Of a stretch of DNA of 64,000 nt, positions 50,861 through 60,406 are shown piece by piece. Each line of letters opens with the position of its first letter. The first letter of the stretch is position 1. Made by a program: the position numbers and the translations under genes. The notes beneath the pieces are model-generated. The model was not told the origin of the DNA and ran no database searches. It was given only the letters and a program-made list of their open reading frames with translations. The stretch is from assembly GCA_046260765.1 (NCBI GenBank), contig JBHEOO010000017.1:1-64000 (forward strand), read 5' to 3'. This stretch comes from Chromatocurvus sp046260765. Its GTDB lineage: Bacteria; Pseudomonadota; Gammaproteobacteria; Pseudomonadales; Halieaceae.

Positions 50861-51511
50861 ATGCGTTTAATTCTTCTGGGCGCCCCGGGTGCCGGAAAAG
50901 GCACTCAGGCCCAGTTCATTACCGAGCACCTGAATATCCCGCAAATATCCACCGGTGACATGTTGCGCGCTGCTGTCAAGGCGGAGACCGAACTCGGCAA
51001 ACGCGCGAAGGAAGTCATGGAGGCAGGTGGCCTGGTCTCCGACGACATCATCATCGGGCTGGTGGAAGAGCGCATCAAAGAGCCCGACTGTGCTCAAGGT
51101 TTCCTGTTCGACGGGTTCCCTCGCACCATTCCCCAGGCACAGGCGCTGCTGGAATCCGGCGTTGTGATTGATCACGTTGTCGAGATTGCTGTGGACGATG
51201 AAGAAATCGTTGGTCGCATGTCAGGGCGTCGCGTGCATCCCGCCTCGGGCCGCATCTATCACACAGAGCACAATCCACCGCAGGTTGAGGGCGTTGACGA
51301 CGTCACCGGTGAAGCCCTGGTCGCCCGGGATGATGATAAAGAGGATGTCGTGCGCAAGCGCCTTGCGGTGTACCACGAGCAGACGGCACCGCTGGTTGGT
51401 TTCTACCAGTCTCTTACCGGCGAAGCCGCTCCGGAGTACCACCGCATCATGGGTGTGGGCGATGTCGAGAACATTCGCGACCGCGTGTTTGCCGCACTTA
51501 GCGTCGGCTAG
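50861..51511 (+). CDS. adk: Adenylate kinase
   Basis: 216-residue enzyme interconverting AMP+ATP and 2 ADP. P-loop LLGAPGAGKGTQAQFI, AMP-binding ISTGDMLRAAVK and the lid GRRVHPASGRIYHTEHNPPQ are all present; the long lid lacks the four zinc cysteines, as in other gram-negative forms. Preceded by a clear sigma-70 promoter. Its stop shares the bases CTAG with the stop of convergent mobA. Confidence 0.97.
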   Translation: MRLILLGAPGAGKGTQAQFITEHLNIPQISTGDMLRAAVKAETELGKRAKEVMEAGGLVSDDIIIGLVEERIKEPDCAQGFLFDGFPRTIPQAQALLESGVVIDHVVEIAVDDEEIVGRMSGRRVHPASGRIYHTEHNPPQVEGVDDVTGEALVARDDDKEDVVRKRLAVYHEQTAPLVGFYQSLTGEAAPEYHRIMGVGDVENIRDRVFAALSVG

Positions 51512-52128
51512 TCGCCTGTGTAAATCTGATTGATATTGCGCAACGCTTGCTGCGGCAGATCAATACACATGGTCCGCGTATCCAGTGTTGACAGCCATCC
51601 CTTAACGCTTCTCCTCCCACTGTCCAGGTAATCTGTAATGCCCGCCAGCGCCTCCCGGCGCAAGGCGAGGCAGAGGTAGTGCTCGCGCCCGCTGCTGAAC
51701 AGATAAACGGCGTCGGGTCTTTTTTCTGGCTGTATGGTGATGGTGTCTCGCAGCAGGGCAAACACGGCCTGCGATACGCCGGGCATATCGCAGGGTGATA
51801 CCAGCAGCAATGGTGTGTTCAGTTCCCTGCCGGCCGCTTCCAGTCCCGCGAGCGGACCCTCGCAACCGCTACGCATGTCGGTGACCACGTGGTCAGCGAA
51901 GTTGCGATAACGGTCGAGGTTGCGATTGCAGCTGATCAGCAGACGGCTCACCAGCGGCCGCAGACTGCGCGCGGCATGTGCCACCAGTGGTTCTCCCTGC
52001 CAGGAAACCAGTCCCTTGTCCCGGCTCTGCATGCGCCGGCCGGCTCCGCCCGCCAGCACAAGCCCTGTGGTTCTCTCACGCAGTTGCGTGGCGATGGGGT
52101 CGATCGAGGAGTGTGTGGCTGGGTGCAT
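51508..52128 (-). CDS. mobA: Molybdenum cofactor guanylyltransferase
   Basis: 206-residue enzyme attaching GMP to molybdopterin. The nucleotide-binding LVLAGGAGRRMQSRDKGLVS near residues 23-42 and later LLVSPCDMPGVSQAVFALL carry the MobA signature (metal-binding Asp of the SPCDMP). ATG 52128 chosen over 52188. Convergent with adk, the two stops lying in the same CTAG. A molybdoenzyme is expected elsewhere in the genome. Confidence 0.92.
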   Translation of the reverse strand: MHPATHSSIDPIATQLRERTTGLVLAGGAGRRMQSRDKGLVSWQGEPLVAHAARSLRPLVSRLLISCNRNLDRYRNFADHVVTDMRSGCEGPLAGLEAAGRELNTPLLLVSPCDMPGVSQAVFALLRDTITIQPEKRPDAVYLFSSGREHYLCLALRREALAGITDYLDSGRRSVKGWLSTLDTRTMCIDLPQQALRNINQIYTGD

Positions 52129-52188
52129 GAGGCAGATTGTGGGATAATTTTTCGGTTTACGCACATCAATACTGCAGGTGAAATACAA

Positions 52189-52929
52189 ATGGAGTCATGC
52201 AAAGGGCGCGGTGAACGACTGCTGGGTATCGAGACGGCAACCGACGCCTGCTCGGTTGCGCTGTGCCTTGAGGGTGAAACGGATCAGCGCCACGAACGCA
52301 ACCCGCGCCAGCACAGTCGCCGGCTTTTTCCGATGCTGATCGACCTGCTGGCGAATCGTTCGCCGGCGTCGCTGAGGCTCGATGCTATAGCCTATGGCTG
52401 CGGGCCGGGTTCCTTTACCGGCTTGCGCATTGCGGCCAGTGCTGCTCAGGGGCTGGCTTTCAGCCTGAATCTTCCTGTCGTGCCTGTTTCCACGCTGGCC
52501 TGCCAGGCGGCGACCGCGCGGCGCGAGCACGACGTGCCGGCGAACGCCGTCATTCTGAGTACGCTGGATGCGAATATCGGGCAGGTGTACTGGGCGCTCT
52601 ATCAGGCAACGCATGAGACTCTGGTCGAACTCATGCCGCCTGCCGTATGCACGCCGGAAGCGTTGCCGCTTGCAGCGATTCTCGCGCAGAAGCCGGAGAA
52701 TGCGCCGTTCGTTACCGTGGGATCCGGCGTCGCGCTGATCGTCGGTGTCCCGGGACTGCCTGCGAACGAGCGCTACGATGATGTGTTGCCCCAGGCGCGC
52801 GACCTGCTGTCGCTGGCACGGGTAGCACTGTTGGCGGGTGCTACAGAAGCCGCAGCAGACGTCTCACCGATGTACGTGCAGGATGCCACGCGCTGGAAAA
52901 AGCTGGCAGAGCAGGGACCGCGCGCGTGA
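52189..52929 (+). CDS. tsaB: tRNA t6A synthesis protein TsaB
   Basis: 246-residue ASKHA-fold protein needed with TsaD, TsaE and TsaC for threonylcarbamoyladenosine at position 37 of tRNAs. GIETATDACSVALCLEGE near the start, AIAYGCGPGSFTGLRIAASA and NAVILSTLDANIGQVYWALY are family segments. ATG 52189 chosen; a longer frame to 51889 overlaps mobA antisense. uppP starts at its end in a GTGA overlap. Confidence 0.92.
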   Translation: MESCKGRGERLLGIETATDACSVALCLEGETDQRHERNPRQHSRRLFPMLIDLLANRSPASLRLDAIAYGCGPGSFTGLRIAASAAQGLAFSLNLPVVPVSTLACQAATARREHDVPANAVILSTLDANIGQVYWALYQATHETLVELMPPAVCTPEALPLAAILAQKPENAPFVTVGSGVALIVGVPGLPANERYDDVLPQARDLLSLARVALLAGATEAAADVSPMYVQDATRWKKLAEQGPRA

Positions 52930-53726
52930 TTGACTGGTGGCAGGCGGCAATATTGGCCCTGCTTCAGGGGCTGACGGAATTTCTGCCGATTTCCAGTTCT
53001 GCGCACCTGGTCATTCCCTCCCTGATGCTCGGCTGGCAGGATCAGGGCCTGGCTTTCGACGTTGCGGTCCATGTCGGCACGCTGACCGCGGTGGTGATGT
53101 ATTTTCGTCGGGATCTGTTTGCGCTGGCGTTTGCACTTTTGTCAGGAGCCCGAGAACGCCGTGTCAATGACGGGTGCCGCCAGGTGCTGTTTCTCGCTGT
53201 TGCCACGGTGCCTGTGGTTCTCTCCGGTTTTCTGCTCAACGATCTGATCGAAACGCATTTGCGGACATTGCCGGTGATTGCCACAACTACGCTGATATTC
53301 GGTCTGGCGCTGGGCCTTGCCGACCGGGCAGCGCGACGCGGCATCCAGCGCGATATGACGCTGCCCATTGCATTGGCAGTAGGCATCGCACAGGCGATAG
53401 CGCCGATACCGGGTGTCTCGCGCTCCGGCGTGACGATTACAGCGGGACTGCTGCTGGGGCTTGGACACCAGGGCGCGGCACGCTTTTCGTTTCTGCTGTC
53501 AATTCCGGTGATCGCTGGCGCCGGGCTGCTCAAGGGACGCGATCTGCTCCTGCTGGATGTGCCGGTGCCCTGGCTGCAGCTGCTGCTGGCCGCGGCGCTT
53601 GCGGGCATTACGGCCTACGCCTGCATCGCGGCCTTCCTTCGCCTGATCGATCGCATCGGCCTGATGCCCTTTGTTTACTACCGTATTGCCCTGGCGCTGG
53701 TTCTCGGCGCGCTCTGGTTGGCATAA
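52926..53726 (+). CDS. uppP: Undecaprenyl-diphosphatase
   Basis: 266-residue polytopic enzyme (BacA type) recycling the lipid carrier for peptidoglycan and LPS precursors. GLTEFLPISSSAHLVIPSLM and PGVSRSGVTITAGLLLGLGH are the two catalytic motifs. Starts at GTG 52926, overlapping the tsaB stop by four bases. Eight or so TM helices. Full length. Confidence 0.95.
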   Translation: MIDWWQAAILALLQGLTEFLPISSSAHLVIPSLMLGWQDQGLAFDVAVHVGTLTAVVMYFRRDLFALAFALLSGARERRVNDGCRQVLFLAVATVPVVLSGFLLNDLIETHLRTLPVIATTTLIFGLALGLADRAARRGIQRDMTLPIALAVGIAQAIAPIPGVSRSGVTITAGLLLGLGHQGAARFSFLLSIPVIAGAGLLKGRDLLLLDVPVPWLQLLLAAALAGITAYACIAAFLRLIDRIGLMPFVYYRIALALVLGALWLA

Positions 53727-53754
53727 TGCGGCGCTCGCACTTCGGAGGAAAAGC

Positions 53755-54660
53755 ATGAAAATTGCGTTTATTGGCCTTGGGGTCATGGGTTTTCCCATGG
53801 CGGGGCATCTGCAGGCCGCGGGCCATGACGTGACCGTGTTCAATCGCACGGGCCAGCGTGCGCTGGATTGGCAGCAACAGTACGGCGGTAGCGTAGCTGA
53901 CACACCGGGCGCGGCTGCCACCGGTGCCGGCCTGGTCTGTTGTTGCGTCGGTAACGATGACGATGTGCGTCAGGTTCTGCTCGGGGATAAGGGGGCGCTT
54001 TCGGCAATGGCTTCGGGTGCGCTTCTGGTTGACCACACCACCGCCTCTGCAGAGATGGCCCGGGAGCTCTCCACCGCTGCTGGAGCCGTCGGCGTCGGTT
54101 TCCTTGACGCTCCGGTGTCGGGAGGTCAGGCGGGTGCTGAGAACGGTGCACTCACCATCATGGTCGGTGGCGAAGAAGGGATTTTCGCTATCGCCGAGCC
54201 GGTCCTGTCGACCTATGCACGCTGCGTGCGCCTGCTGGGCCCCTGCGGCAGCGGACAGCTGGCAAAGATGGTCAATCAGATCTGTATTGCCGGTGTGGTG
54301 CAGGGGCTTGCCGAGGGCCTGGCATTTTCCGAACGGGCGGGCCTGGATAGCGCTGCCGTGATCGAGGTTATCTCCCAGGGCGCGGCGCAGTCCTGGCAGA
54401 TGGTCAACCGCTACCAGACCATGCTGGCTGGCGAGTATGCTCACGGTTTTGCGGTGAACTGGATGCGCAAGGATCTGGGTATGGTGCTGGAGGAAGCAAC
54501 AAAGCGGGATCTGGAATTGCCGCTTACGTCCCTGGTTGATGCCTTCTACGCAGAGGTCCAGGACATGGGCGGTGGGCGCTGGGATACATCGAGTCTGTTC
54601 GCGCGCATGCGGGCGCACATGGACGAGACCGGGAACGAGAGCGGGAGCGAGAAATCGTGA
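53755..54660 (+). CDS. NAD(P)-binding dehydrogenase of the 3-hydroxyisobutyrate / 6PGDH-like family
   Basis: 301-residue beta-hydroxyacid dehydrogenase. MKIAFIGLGVMGFPMAGHLQ is the Rossmann start; FLDAPVSGGQAGAENGALTI is the substrate-binding signature and GSGQLAKMVNQICIAGVVQG carries the catalytic Lys. GGAGG precedes ATG 53755. Substrate could be 3-hydroxyisobutyrate, tartronate semialdehyde or succinate semialdehyde; the sequence does not decide. Its stop overlaps the GTG of the next gene. Confidence 0.88.
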   Translation: MKIAFIGLGVMGFPMAGHLQAAGHDVTVFNRTGQRALDWQQQYGGSVADTPGAAATGAGLVCCCVGNDDDVRQVLLGDKGALSAMASGALLVDHTTASAEMARELSTAAGAVGVGFLDAPVSGGQAGAENGALTIMVGGEEGIFAIAEPVLSTYARCVRLLGPCGSGQLAKMVNQICIAGVVQGLAEGLAFSERAGLDSAAVIEVISQGAAQSWQMVNRYQTMLAGEYAHGFAVNWMRKDLGMVLEEATKRDLELPLTSLVDAFYAEVQDMGGGRWDTSSLFARMRAHMDETGNESGSEKS

Positions 54661-55967
54661 AGAGCACTGACTTCAACAGCGGATTGTGCGAATTCCTGTC
54701 TCGCGCAACCACACCTTTTCATGCGGTGGCGGCCATGACAGCTACCTTGCGCGAGGCCGGGTTCCAGTCTCTCGACGAGGAAGGGCAGGGGGCCTCGACG
54801 CGGCCTGGTGGCCGCTACTATCTCACGCGTAACGACAGCAGCCTGATCGCCTTCACTCACGGAGCGGAGCACGCGCCGCGGGACGGTCTGCACATGGTCG
54901 GCGCGCACACGGACAGCCCCTGTCTGATGGTCAAGCCGAATCCCGAGCGTCTGCGACAGGGCTGTTTCCAGCTCGGCGTTGAAGTCTACGGCGGCGCGCT
55001 GCTGAATCCCTGGTTTGATCGCGATCTGTCGCTGGCAGGACGAGTGAGCTTCGCTGACGAGCATGGGTCGCTGCGCACGGGCCTGGTGGACTTCCGCACA
55101 CCACTGGCCATCATCCCGAGTCTGGCCATCCATCTGGATCGCGAGGCCAACAGCAATCGCAGCATCAATCCCCAGACCGATATTCTGCCCCTGCTGGCCC
55201 TCGCCGCCGAGGGCGAGGAGCCCGCCCTGCGCGAACTCCTTGCCACGGATCTCCATGCGCAGGGCCACGCCCTCGCCCGGGTGCTTGATTACGAGCTGTG
55301 TTTCTACGACGTGCAGCCGCCTGCGCTTGTCGGTCTGCGGCAGGAATTTATTGCCTCGGCGCGCCTCGACAATCTGCTGTCCTGCTACGTCGGCCTGCAG
55401 GCACTGCTGGCGGCGGACCCGGCGCAGTCCTCGCTGCTGGTGTGCAATGACCACGAGGAGGTCGGCAGTACCTCGGCCGTGGGTGCCCAGGGACCAATGC
55501 TGCGATCATTGTTGAAGCAGCTGGCAGGCGACGAGCGGGCCTTTGCCCGCATGGTGGATCGCTCGCTGATGATCTCGGCGGACAACGCTCACGCGGTGCA
55601 CCCTAACTACGCCGACCGTCACGATGAGCGGCACGGTCCGCGCCTGAACGGTGGGCCGGTGATCAAGCACAACGCCAACCAGCGTTACGCGACCAGCAGT
55701 GACACGTCGGGGCTGTTTCGCCTGCTGGCAGAGCGGGAAGGGGTGCCCGTGCAGTCCTTCGTGGTGCGTTCAGATATGGGCTGCGGCAGCACGATCGGTC
55801 CACTGACCGCGGCTGGGCTCGGCGTGCGCACTCTGGATATCGGCGTGCCAACGCTGGCCATGCACTCCGTGCGCGAACTTGCCGGCAGCGAAGACGCCTG
55901 CAACCTGTGGCGGGTTCTGCGCCGCTTTTACTGCCACCCGCGGCAGCTGCCTTCGCGCTCCGGATAG
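54657..55967 (+). CDS. apeB: M18 family aminopeptidase
   Basis: 436-residue zinc aminopeptidase with preference for acidic or neutral residues. Metal ligands are seen in HMVGAHTDSPCLMVKPNP, NDHEEVGSTSAVGAQGP and the late IGVPTLAMHSVRE; SADNAHAVHPNYADRH is the family's central motif. Length matches the yeast/bacterial M18 group. GTG 54657 starts inside the stop of the preceding dehydrogenase (GTGA). Cytosolic peptide breakdown. Confidence 0.95.
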   Translation: MKSTDFNSGLCEFLSRATTPFHAVAAMTATLREAGFQSLDEEGQGASTRPGGRYYLTRNDSSLIAFTHGAEHAPRDGLHMVGAHTDSPCLMVKPNPERLRQGCFQLGVEVYGGALLNPWFDRDLSLAGRVSFADEHGSLRTGLVDFRTPLAIIPSLAIHLDREANSNRSINPQTDILPLLALAAEGEEPALRELLATDLHAQGHALARVLDYELCFYDVQPPALVGLRQEFIASARLDNLLSCYVGLQALLAADPAQSSLLVCNDHEEVGSTSAVGAQGPMLRSLLKQLAGDERAFARMVDRSLMISADNAHAVHPNYADRHDERHGPRLNGGPVIKHNANQRYATSSDTSGLFRLLAEREGVPVQSFVVRSDMGCGSTIGPLTAAGLGVRTLDIGVPTLAMHSVRELAGSEDACNLWRVLRRFYCHPRQLPSRSG

Positions 55968-56022
55968 ATTTACCCACAGGAATCCGTATCATGAGGCGCT
56001 TTTGTGTATGGGTTCATAGAAT

Positions 56023-57036
56023 ATGAGCGAACAGCGGGTTCTCACTGGCATTACCACCACCGGTACGCCACACCTCGGTAATTACGTGGGTGCGATTCGT
56101 CCGGCGATTGCGGCCTCGACACAGCCTGATCAGCAGAGCTTCTTTTTTCTCGCCGATTATCATGCCCTGATCAAATGCCAGGATCCTGAACAGGTTCGCC
56201 GCTCGAGCCTCGAGATTGCGGCGACCTGGCTGGCGTTTGGCCTCGATACGGATCGGGCGATTTTCTACCGGCAGTCCGACATTCCCGAGATTCCCGAACT
56301 CACGTGGATTCTCAACTGCAACGCCGCCAAGGGTCTGATGAACCGTGCGCATGCCTACAAGGCAGCCGTGCAGGCTAACGAGGAAGCCGGTGAGGATCCC
56401 GACTTCGGTATCACGATGGGCCTGTTCTGCTACCCGGTTCTCATGGCGGCGGATATTCTGATGTTTGGCGCACAGCGCATCCCCGTGGGGCGCGACCAGA
56501 TTCAGCACGTGGAGATGGCGCGGGATATCGCCCAGCGCTTTAACCACAACTTTGCCGAGGTGTTTACGCTACCGGAAGCTGTGGTTGATGATAACGGTGC
56601 GGTCCTGCAGGGGCTGGACGGGCGCAAGATGAGCAAAAGCTACAACAACACGATTCCGCTGTTTGACACACAAAAAAGGCTGCAGAAATCCATCAACCGG
56701 ATCAAGACCAACCTGCTGGAGCCCGGCGAGCCAAAGTCCACGGATGATTCAGCGCTGTTCCAGATATGGGCGGCGTTTGCCGACGACAGCGAAACGGTGC
56801 GCATGCGCCAGGCCTTTGCCGACGGCATCGCCTGGGGTGAAGCCAAGAAGCAGCTGTTTGAACTGGTGAATGACCACCTGGCGCCAGCGCGAGACTACTA
56901 TCTGGAACTGATGGATGATCCGGGGCATATCGAATCTGTACTGCAAAAAGGCGCACAGCGCGCCCGTGAGTACAGCGCGCCCCTGATGCAGCAGGTGCGT
57001 GAGGCCGTAGGTATCGCAAGCATGGGCGGGCGTTAA
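56023..57036 (+). CDS. trpS: Tryptophanyl-tRNA synthetase
   Basis: 337-residue class I aminoacyl-tRNA synthetase. The HIGH-equivalent is TGTPHLGNYVGAIRP and the KMSKS loop is GRKMSKSYNNTIPLFD. IPVGRDQIQHVEMARDIAQR is the ATP/Trp region. Normal length. Its stop overlaps the convergent TonB receptor's stop within TTAA, so no room remains for a terminator. Confidence 0.96.
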   Translation: MSEQRVLTGITTTGTPHLGNYVGAIRPAIAASTQPDQQSFFFLADYHALIKCQDPEQVRRSSLEIAATWLAFGLDTDRAIFYRQSDIPEIPELTWILNCNAAKGLMNRAHAYKAAVQANEEAGEDPDFGITMGLFCYPVLMAADILMFGAQRIPVGRDQIQHVEMARDIAQRFNHNFAEVFTLPEAVVDDNGAVLQGLDGRKMSKSYNNTIPLFDTQKRLQKSINRIKTNLLEPGEPKSTDDSALFQIWAAFADDSETVRMRQAFADGIAWGEAKKQLFELVNDHLAPARDYYLELMDDPGHIESVLQKGAQRAREYSAPLMQQVREAVGIASMGGR

Positions 57037-59102
57037 CGCCCGCCGGGATACCAGGACACCTCAGCGTAAAACCCTCGCGGCTGACCGACGAAATAGCGAT
57101 ACTGCCCGAAGCCAAAATCCGCGCGCTCGGCGTAATCCCTGTTCAGCAGGTTGGTGATGCGCAGACCCGCTTCCCAGTTTGCAGAGATCGCACTGCGAAG
57201 GCGCAGATTGAGCAGACTGTGACCGTCGTACTCATGGTTGTTGTCAGGGTCCAGGTAATAGCTGTCCATGTAGACCCATTCCAGTTCCACATGGCCCGGA
57301 CCGTAGAGGGATACCTCGCGACCGATGCGGGCACTGCCGAACAGGCGCGGCGCAGTGGTAATGTCGTTACCGCTGATGTCGCTACCCGAGCCGAGCAATG
57401 GCGTCTGTCCTTCATAGAGATGTCTGGCTGCACTGGCGTCAAGGCCTGCGTACCAGCCTCCATCAGCGCGATAGTCAAGGCTCATCTCCAGGCCGCGATG
57501 GCTGGTCTCGGCCCCGCTGACATTCTGGCGGTCGGCGTCCTGGAAAATGACGTCGGTCTTTTCCATGGCATACAGTGTGAGGTCCCAGCTGAGTCGGGCA
57601 TCGAAATCGCCGCGCAACCCCACTTCCACGCTGTCGATGCGTTCGGAGTCCAGTTCGGCGACGGTCTGTCCGGATTGCAGCCGATACAGCTCAGCGGTCT
57701 GCGGTGCACGGAATCCGCGTGCCAGACGCGTGTAGATCACGTTGTTACCGAAGCCGCTGTAGCTGGCGCCCAGGTTGAACGAGGCGTCGCTGAAGCGGTC
57801 CTCGCGGTCTGCGGGGCGAAAGAAGCGACAGGCGCTAGCTTCTGGGGCACAGGCTGAGCCATCCTCACTGCGGTTGTCATAGTCGTAGCGCCGGTGTTCA
57901 AATCTTGCGCCCGCCTGCAGTGTCCAGTCGTCGTCCGGCTGCCAGCTCAGCTGTGTGTAGGCGGCGGCAACTGAGGCGTCAACGGTGTAATCGTAGTGCA
58001 CGCCACGCGGCTGGTTGGGGCTGAAATCGTTTGCTTGAATCTCGCTGAGATACCCGTTGGTGCGCTCAAGGTCGATGCCGCGAATCCACTCCAGGTTCCC
58101 GCTGTCAACCGTCAGTGCAAGGTTCAGGCCCGCGCTTTCATGGCCGTTGGTTTCCACCGGCTGCCAGGGCAGAAAGTGCTGCAGAAACTCCATGCGATTG
58201 CGGCGCACATAGGGTGTCACCGAGAGGGAGGTGTCGGCGGCGAGTTCGCGCTCCCAGCGGCTGTAGGCGCGCAGCGACCAGGTGTCGCGATAGGCCTCGG
58301 GGTTGGGGTTGCGGCGTCGCAGGTTGCCATCCTTGTAGGCCTGGAATCCCTGTATGAAGCCAGATGTCTCCTGATTCAGGTTGGTCGCTTCCAGTGCGGA
58401 CGTGACCTGCCAGATATCGCCGGCATAATCGTGGCGCAGGGTCAGCTTCTGCTGATCAAAACCGGAGTCATCCTTGAAGCCGCCGTCGGTAGCCGCGTTG
58501 CCACGCAGGCTGATGCCGTGCCGGCCCCGGGTATCGCTATAGCGGTACCTCGCCCGGTAGTAATCAAACGGACCGGCCTCCAGGGTGGCGCGCTGTTCCC
58601 GCTCGGCGGTCGGTGCTGCAGTGAGGATGTTGATCACCCCGTGCATGGCGTTGGAGCCATACACCGACGTACCCGGACCGCGGATGACCTCGACCCGGCC
58701 TGCCTGCTCCGCATTGGCATCGAACAGCTGGTTGACATTGCAGAAGCCCGGCGCGCGCAGGCTGATGTTGTCCCAGCCCATGAAAAAGGGCCCACAGCCG
58801 CCGGCGCCGGTCAGCACCGGCGAGCGCAGGGCGGTGAGGCTCTCCTGTCCATTGCCGCGACTGATCCATGTGCCAGGCACGCGCTGCATCAGTTCGTTGA
58901 TGTGTACCGGTGCCGTCGTGTCGACTTCATCACCGCGGATACTGGACCAGCCCACAGGCAGATCCAGGGCCTTTTCAGCGCTGCGGCTGGCGCTGACAAA
59001 CACTTCCTCAAGTCGCGGCGGCTGGTCGGCAGCGGCCGCGGTCATCAGCGTGGGCATCAGTGCAAAGGGAAGGGCGGTGCAGCGCCAGAGGGGGTATCTC
59101 AT
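57033..59102 (-). CDS. TonB-dependent outer-membrane receptor
   Basis: 689-residue receptor. Signal peptide from MRMRY/MRYPLWRCTALPFALM, cleaved near AAA. The TonB box region is LEEVFVSASRSAEKALDL, the plug has VPGTWISRGNGQESLTALRS and GRVEVIRGPGTSVYGSNAMH, and the barrel ends PRGFYAEVSWYPGGR. GGAG six bases upstream selects ATG 59102. Ligand unknown; overall layout resembles vitamin or siderophore receptors (BtuB/FepA-like). Divergent from purC. Confidence 0.9.
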   Translation of the reverse strand: MRYPLWRCTALPFALMPTLMTAAAADQPPRLEEVFVSASRSAEKALDLPVGWSSIRGDEVDTTAPVHINELMQRVPGTWISRGNGQESLTALRSPVLTGAGGCGPFFMGWDNISLRAPGFCNVNQLFDANAEQAGRVEVIRGPGTSVYGSNAMHGVINILTAAPTAEREQRATLEAGPFDYYRARYRYSDTRGRHGISLRGNAATDGGFKDDSGFDQQKLTLRHDYAGDIWQVTSALEATNLNQETSGFIQGFQAYKDGNLRRRNPNPEAYRDTWSLRAYSRWERELAADTSLSVTPYVRRNRMEFLQHFLPWQPVETNGHESAGLNLALTVDSGNLEWIRGIDLERTNGYLSEIQANDFSPNQPRGVHYDYTVDASVAAAYTQLSWQPDDDWTLQAGARFEHRRYDYDNRSEDGSACAPEASACRFFRPADREDRFSDASFNLGASYSGFGNNVIYTRLARGFRAPQTAELYRLQSGQTVAELDSERIDSVEVGLRGDFDARLSWDLTLYAMEKTDVIFQDADRQNVSGAETSHRGLEMSLDYRADGGWYAGLDASAARHLYEGQTPLLGSGSDISGNDITTAPRLFGSARIGREVSLYGPGHVELEWVYMDSYYLDPDNNHEYDGHSLLNLRLRSAISANWEAGLRITNLLNRDYAERADFGFGQYRYFVGQPRGFYAEVSWYPGGR

Positions 59103-59291
59103 TCGCATCTCCAGATTCCAATAGAAGCAAAGTGTAACAGCGCGCCAACGCATGTCCCAAAATCAGCAACGGTATCCTACACAATTTCGTTTCTGGATAC
59201 CGTCGTCGATCACGCACGGCGCCGGCCGGTGCACCCCGGGCTGCGCGGTGTTTGCTATGATGCGTGCCTTCCAACCACGAGAGAGTGCTGA

Positions 59292-60398
59292 ATGTCGCGC
59301 GTTTCCGAAGTGCTGGCCGTGAATGACACCTTGCCCATTCGAACTGACTCCCCGGTGCACAGCGGCAAGGTCCGTTCCGTGTACTGGCTCACCGAGGCGG
59401 ACAGTGCGCGCCTGGTGGCCGGGCGCGGTTATGCGGTGGCAGCTGATGCACGCCTCGGTGTCATGGTGATTTCGGATCGTCTGTCGGCGTTTGACTGCAT
59501 CTGGCAGGCTGAGGGCGGACTGCACGGCGTGCCGGGCAAGGGCGCTGCGCTGAACGCAATCGCTGGCTACTGGTTCCGCTGCTTCACTGAGGCTGGACTT
59601 GCTCCCAACCACATTCTCGAGGTACCTCATCCGCTAGTGTGGATAGTGCAGCGAGCGCGTCCGGTGGCGATTGAGGCCATTGCCCGACAGTACATCACCG
59701 GTTCGATGTGGCGGGCCTATGAGCATGGCGAGCGCACGTTCTGTGGTATCCAGCTGGCAGAGGGACTGCAGCGCAATCAGCGACTGCCGGAGCTGCTGGT
59801 AACGCCCTCGACTAAAGGCATTCTTGCTGGTATCCCCGGCGTGCCAGCGGCGGATGATGTCAACGTCAGTGTCGCGCAGATCCGCGAGCATTCAGGAAGC
59901 TTCCAGTTTGCGTCGCCGAATGATGTGGATACCTGCGACCGTCTGCTGCGGGACGGTTTCCTGCTTATCTCGGAACAACTCGGCGATAAGGGTCTGCTTC
60001 TGGTCGACACCAAGTTCGAGTTCGGTTACGTGTCCGGTGAGGGCGGAGCCGATCGGTTGATTTACATGGACGAGGTGGGTACGCCGGATTCCTCACGCAT
60101 CTGGGACGCTGCGGCTTATCGTGCAGATCGCGTGCTGGAGAACTCGAAGGAGACCTTCCGGCAATCACTGCTGTCGCTGGTCGAGGATCCCGCTGTACTG
60201 CTCGACAAGGATCGCATGCCCGAGCGTCAGGTCCTGGCTCGGGATACCGTGCTGCCCCGCGCGCTGTTCGAAGAGGTGTCTGCCACCTATACCGGTCTTG
60301 CAGAACGCATCATCGGTGATGCCCTGCCGCAATCTGATAACCCTCGACGCGATATTCTGGACGTGCTCGGCGGCGACGCTTTCCGGCTGGTCGACTGA
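59292..60398 (+). CDS. purC: Phosphoribosylaminoimidazole-succinocarboxamide synthase (long form)
   Basis: 368-residue SAICAR synthetase for purine synthesis. ATP-site and substrate segments SGKVRSVYWLTE, VMVISDRLSAFDCIW, RPVAIEAIARQYITGSMWRA and GLLLVDTKFEFGY are conserved. The length is that of the longer, yeast Ade1-like class rather than the 237-aa E. coli form. TATGAT at 59256 may be the -10. Alone between TonB receptor and TauE gene. Confidence 0.94.
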   Translation: MSRVSEVLAVNDTLPIRTDSPVHSGKVRSVYWLTEADSARLVAGRGYAVAADARLGVMVISDRLSAFDCIWQAEGGLHGVPGKGAALNAIAGYWFRCFTEAGLAPNHILEVPHPLVWIVQRARPVAIEAIARQYITGSMWRAYEHGERTFCGIQLAEGLQRNQRLPELLVTPSTKGILAGIPGVPAADDVNVSVAQIREHSGSFQFASPNDVDTCDRLLRDGFLLISEQLGDKGLLLVDTKFEFGYVSGEGGADRLIYMDEVGTPDSSRIWDAAAYRADRVLENSKETFRQSLLSLVEDPAVLLDKDRMPERQVLARDTVLPRALFEEVSATYTGLAERIIGDALPQSDNPRRDILDVLGGDAFRLVD

Positions 60399-60406
60399 GC
60401 CCCGGC

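Noticed and set aside
57996..59291. 431-codon open frame opposite the TonB-dependent receptor
   Set aside because: The receptor strand has signal peptide, plug and barrel features; the opposite frame has none.
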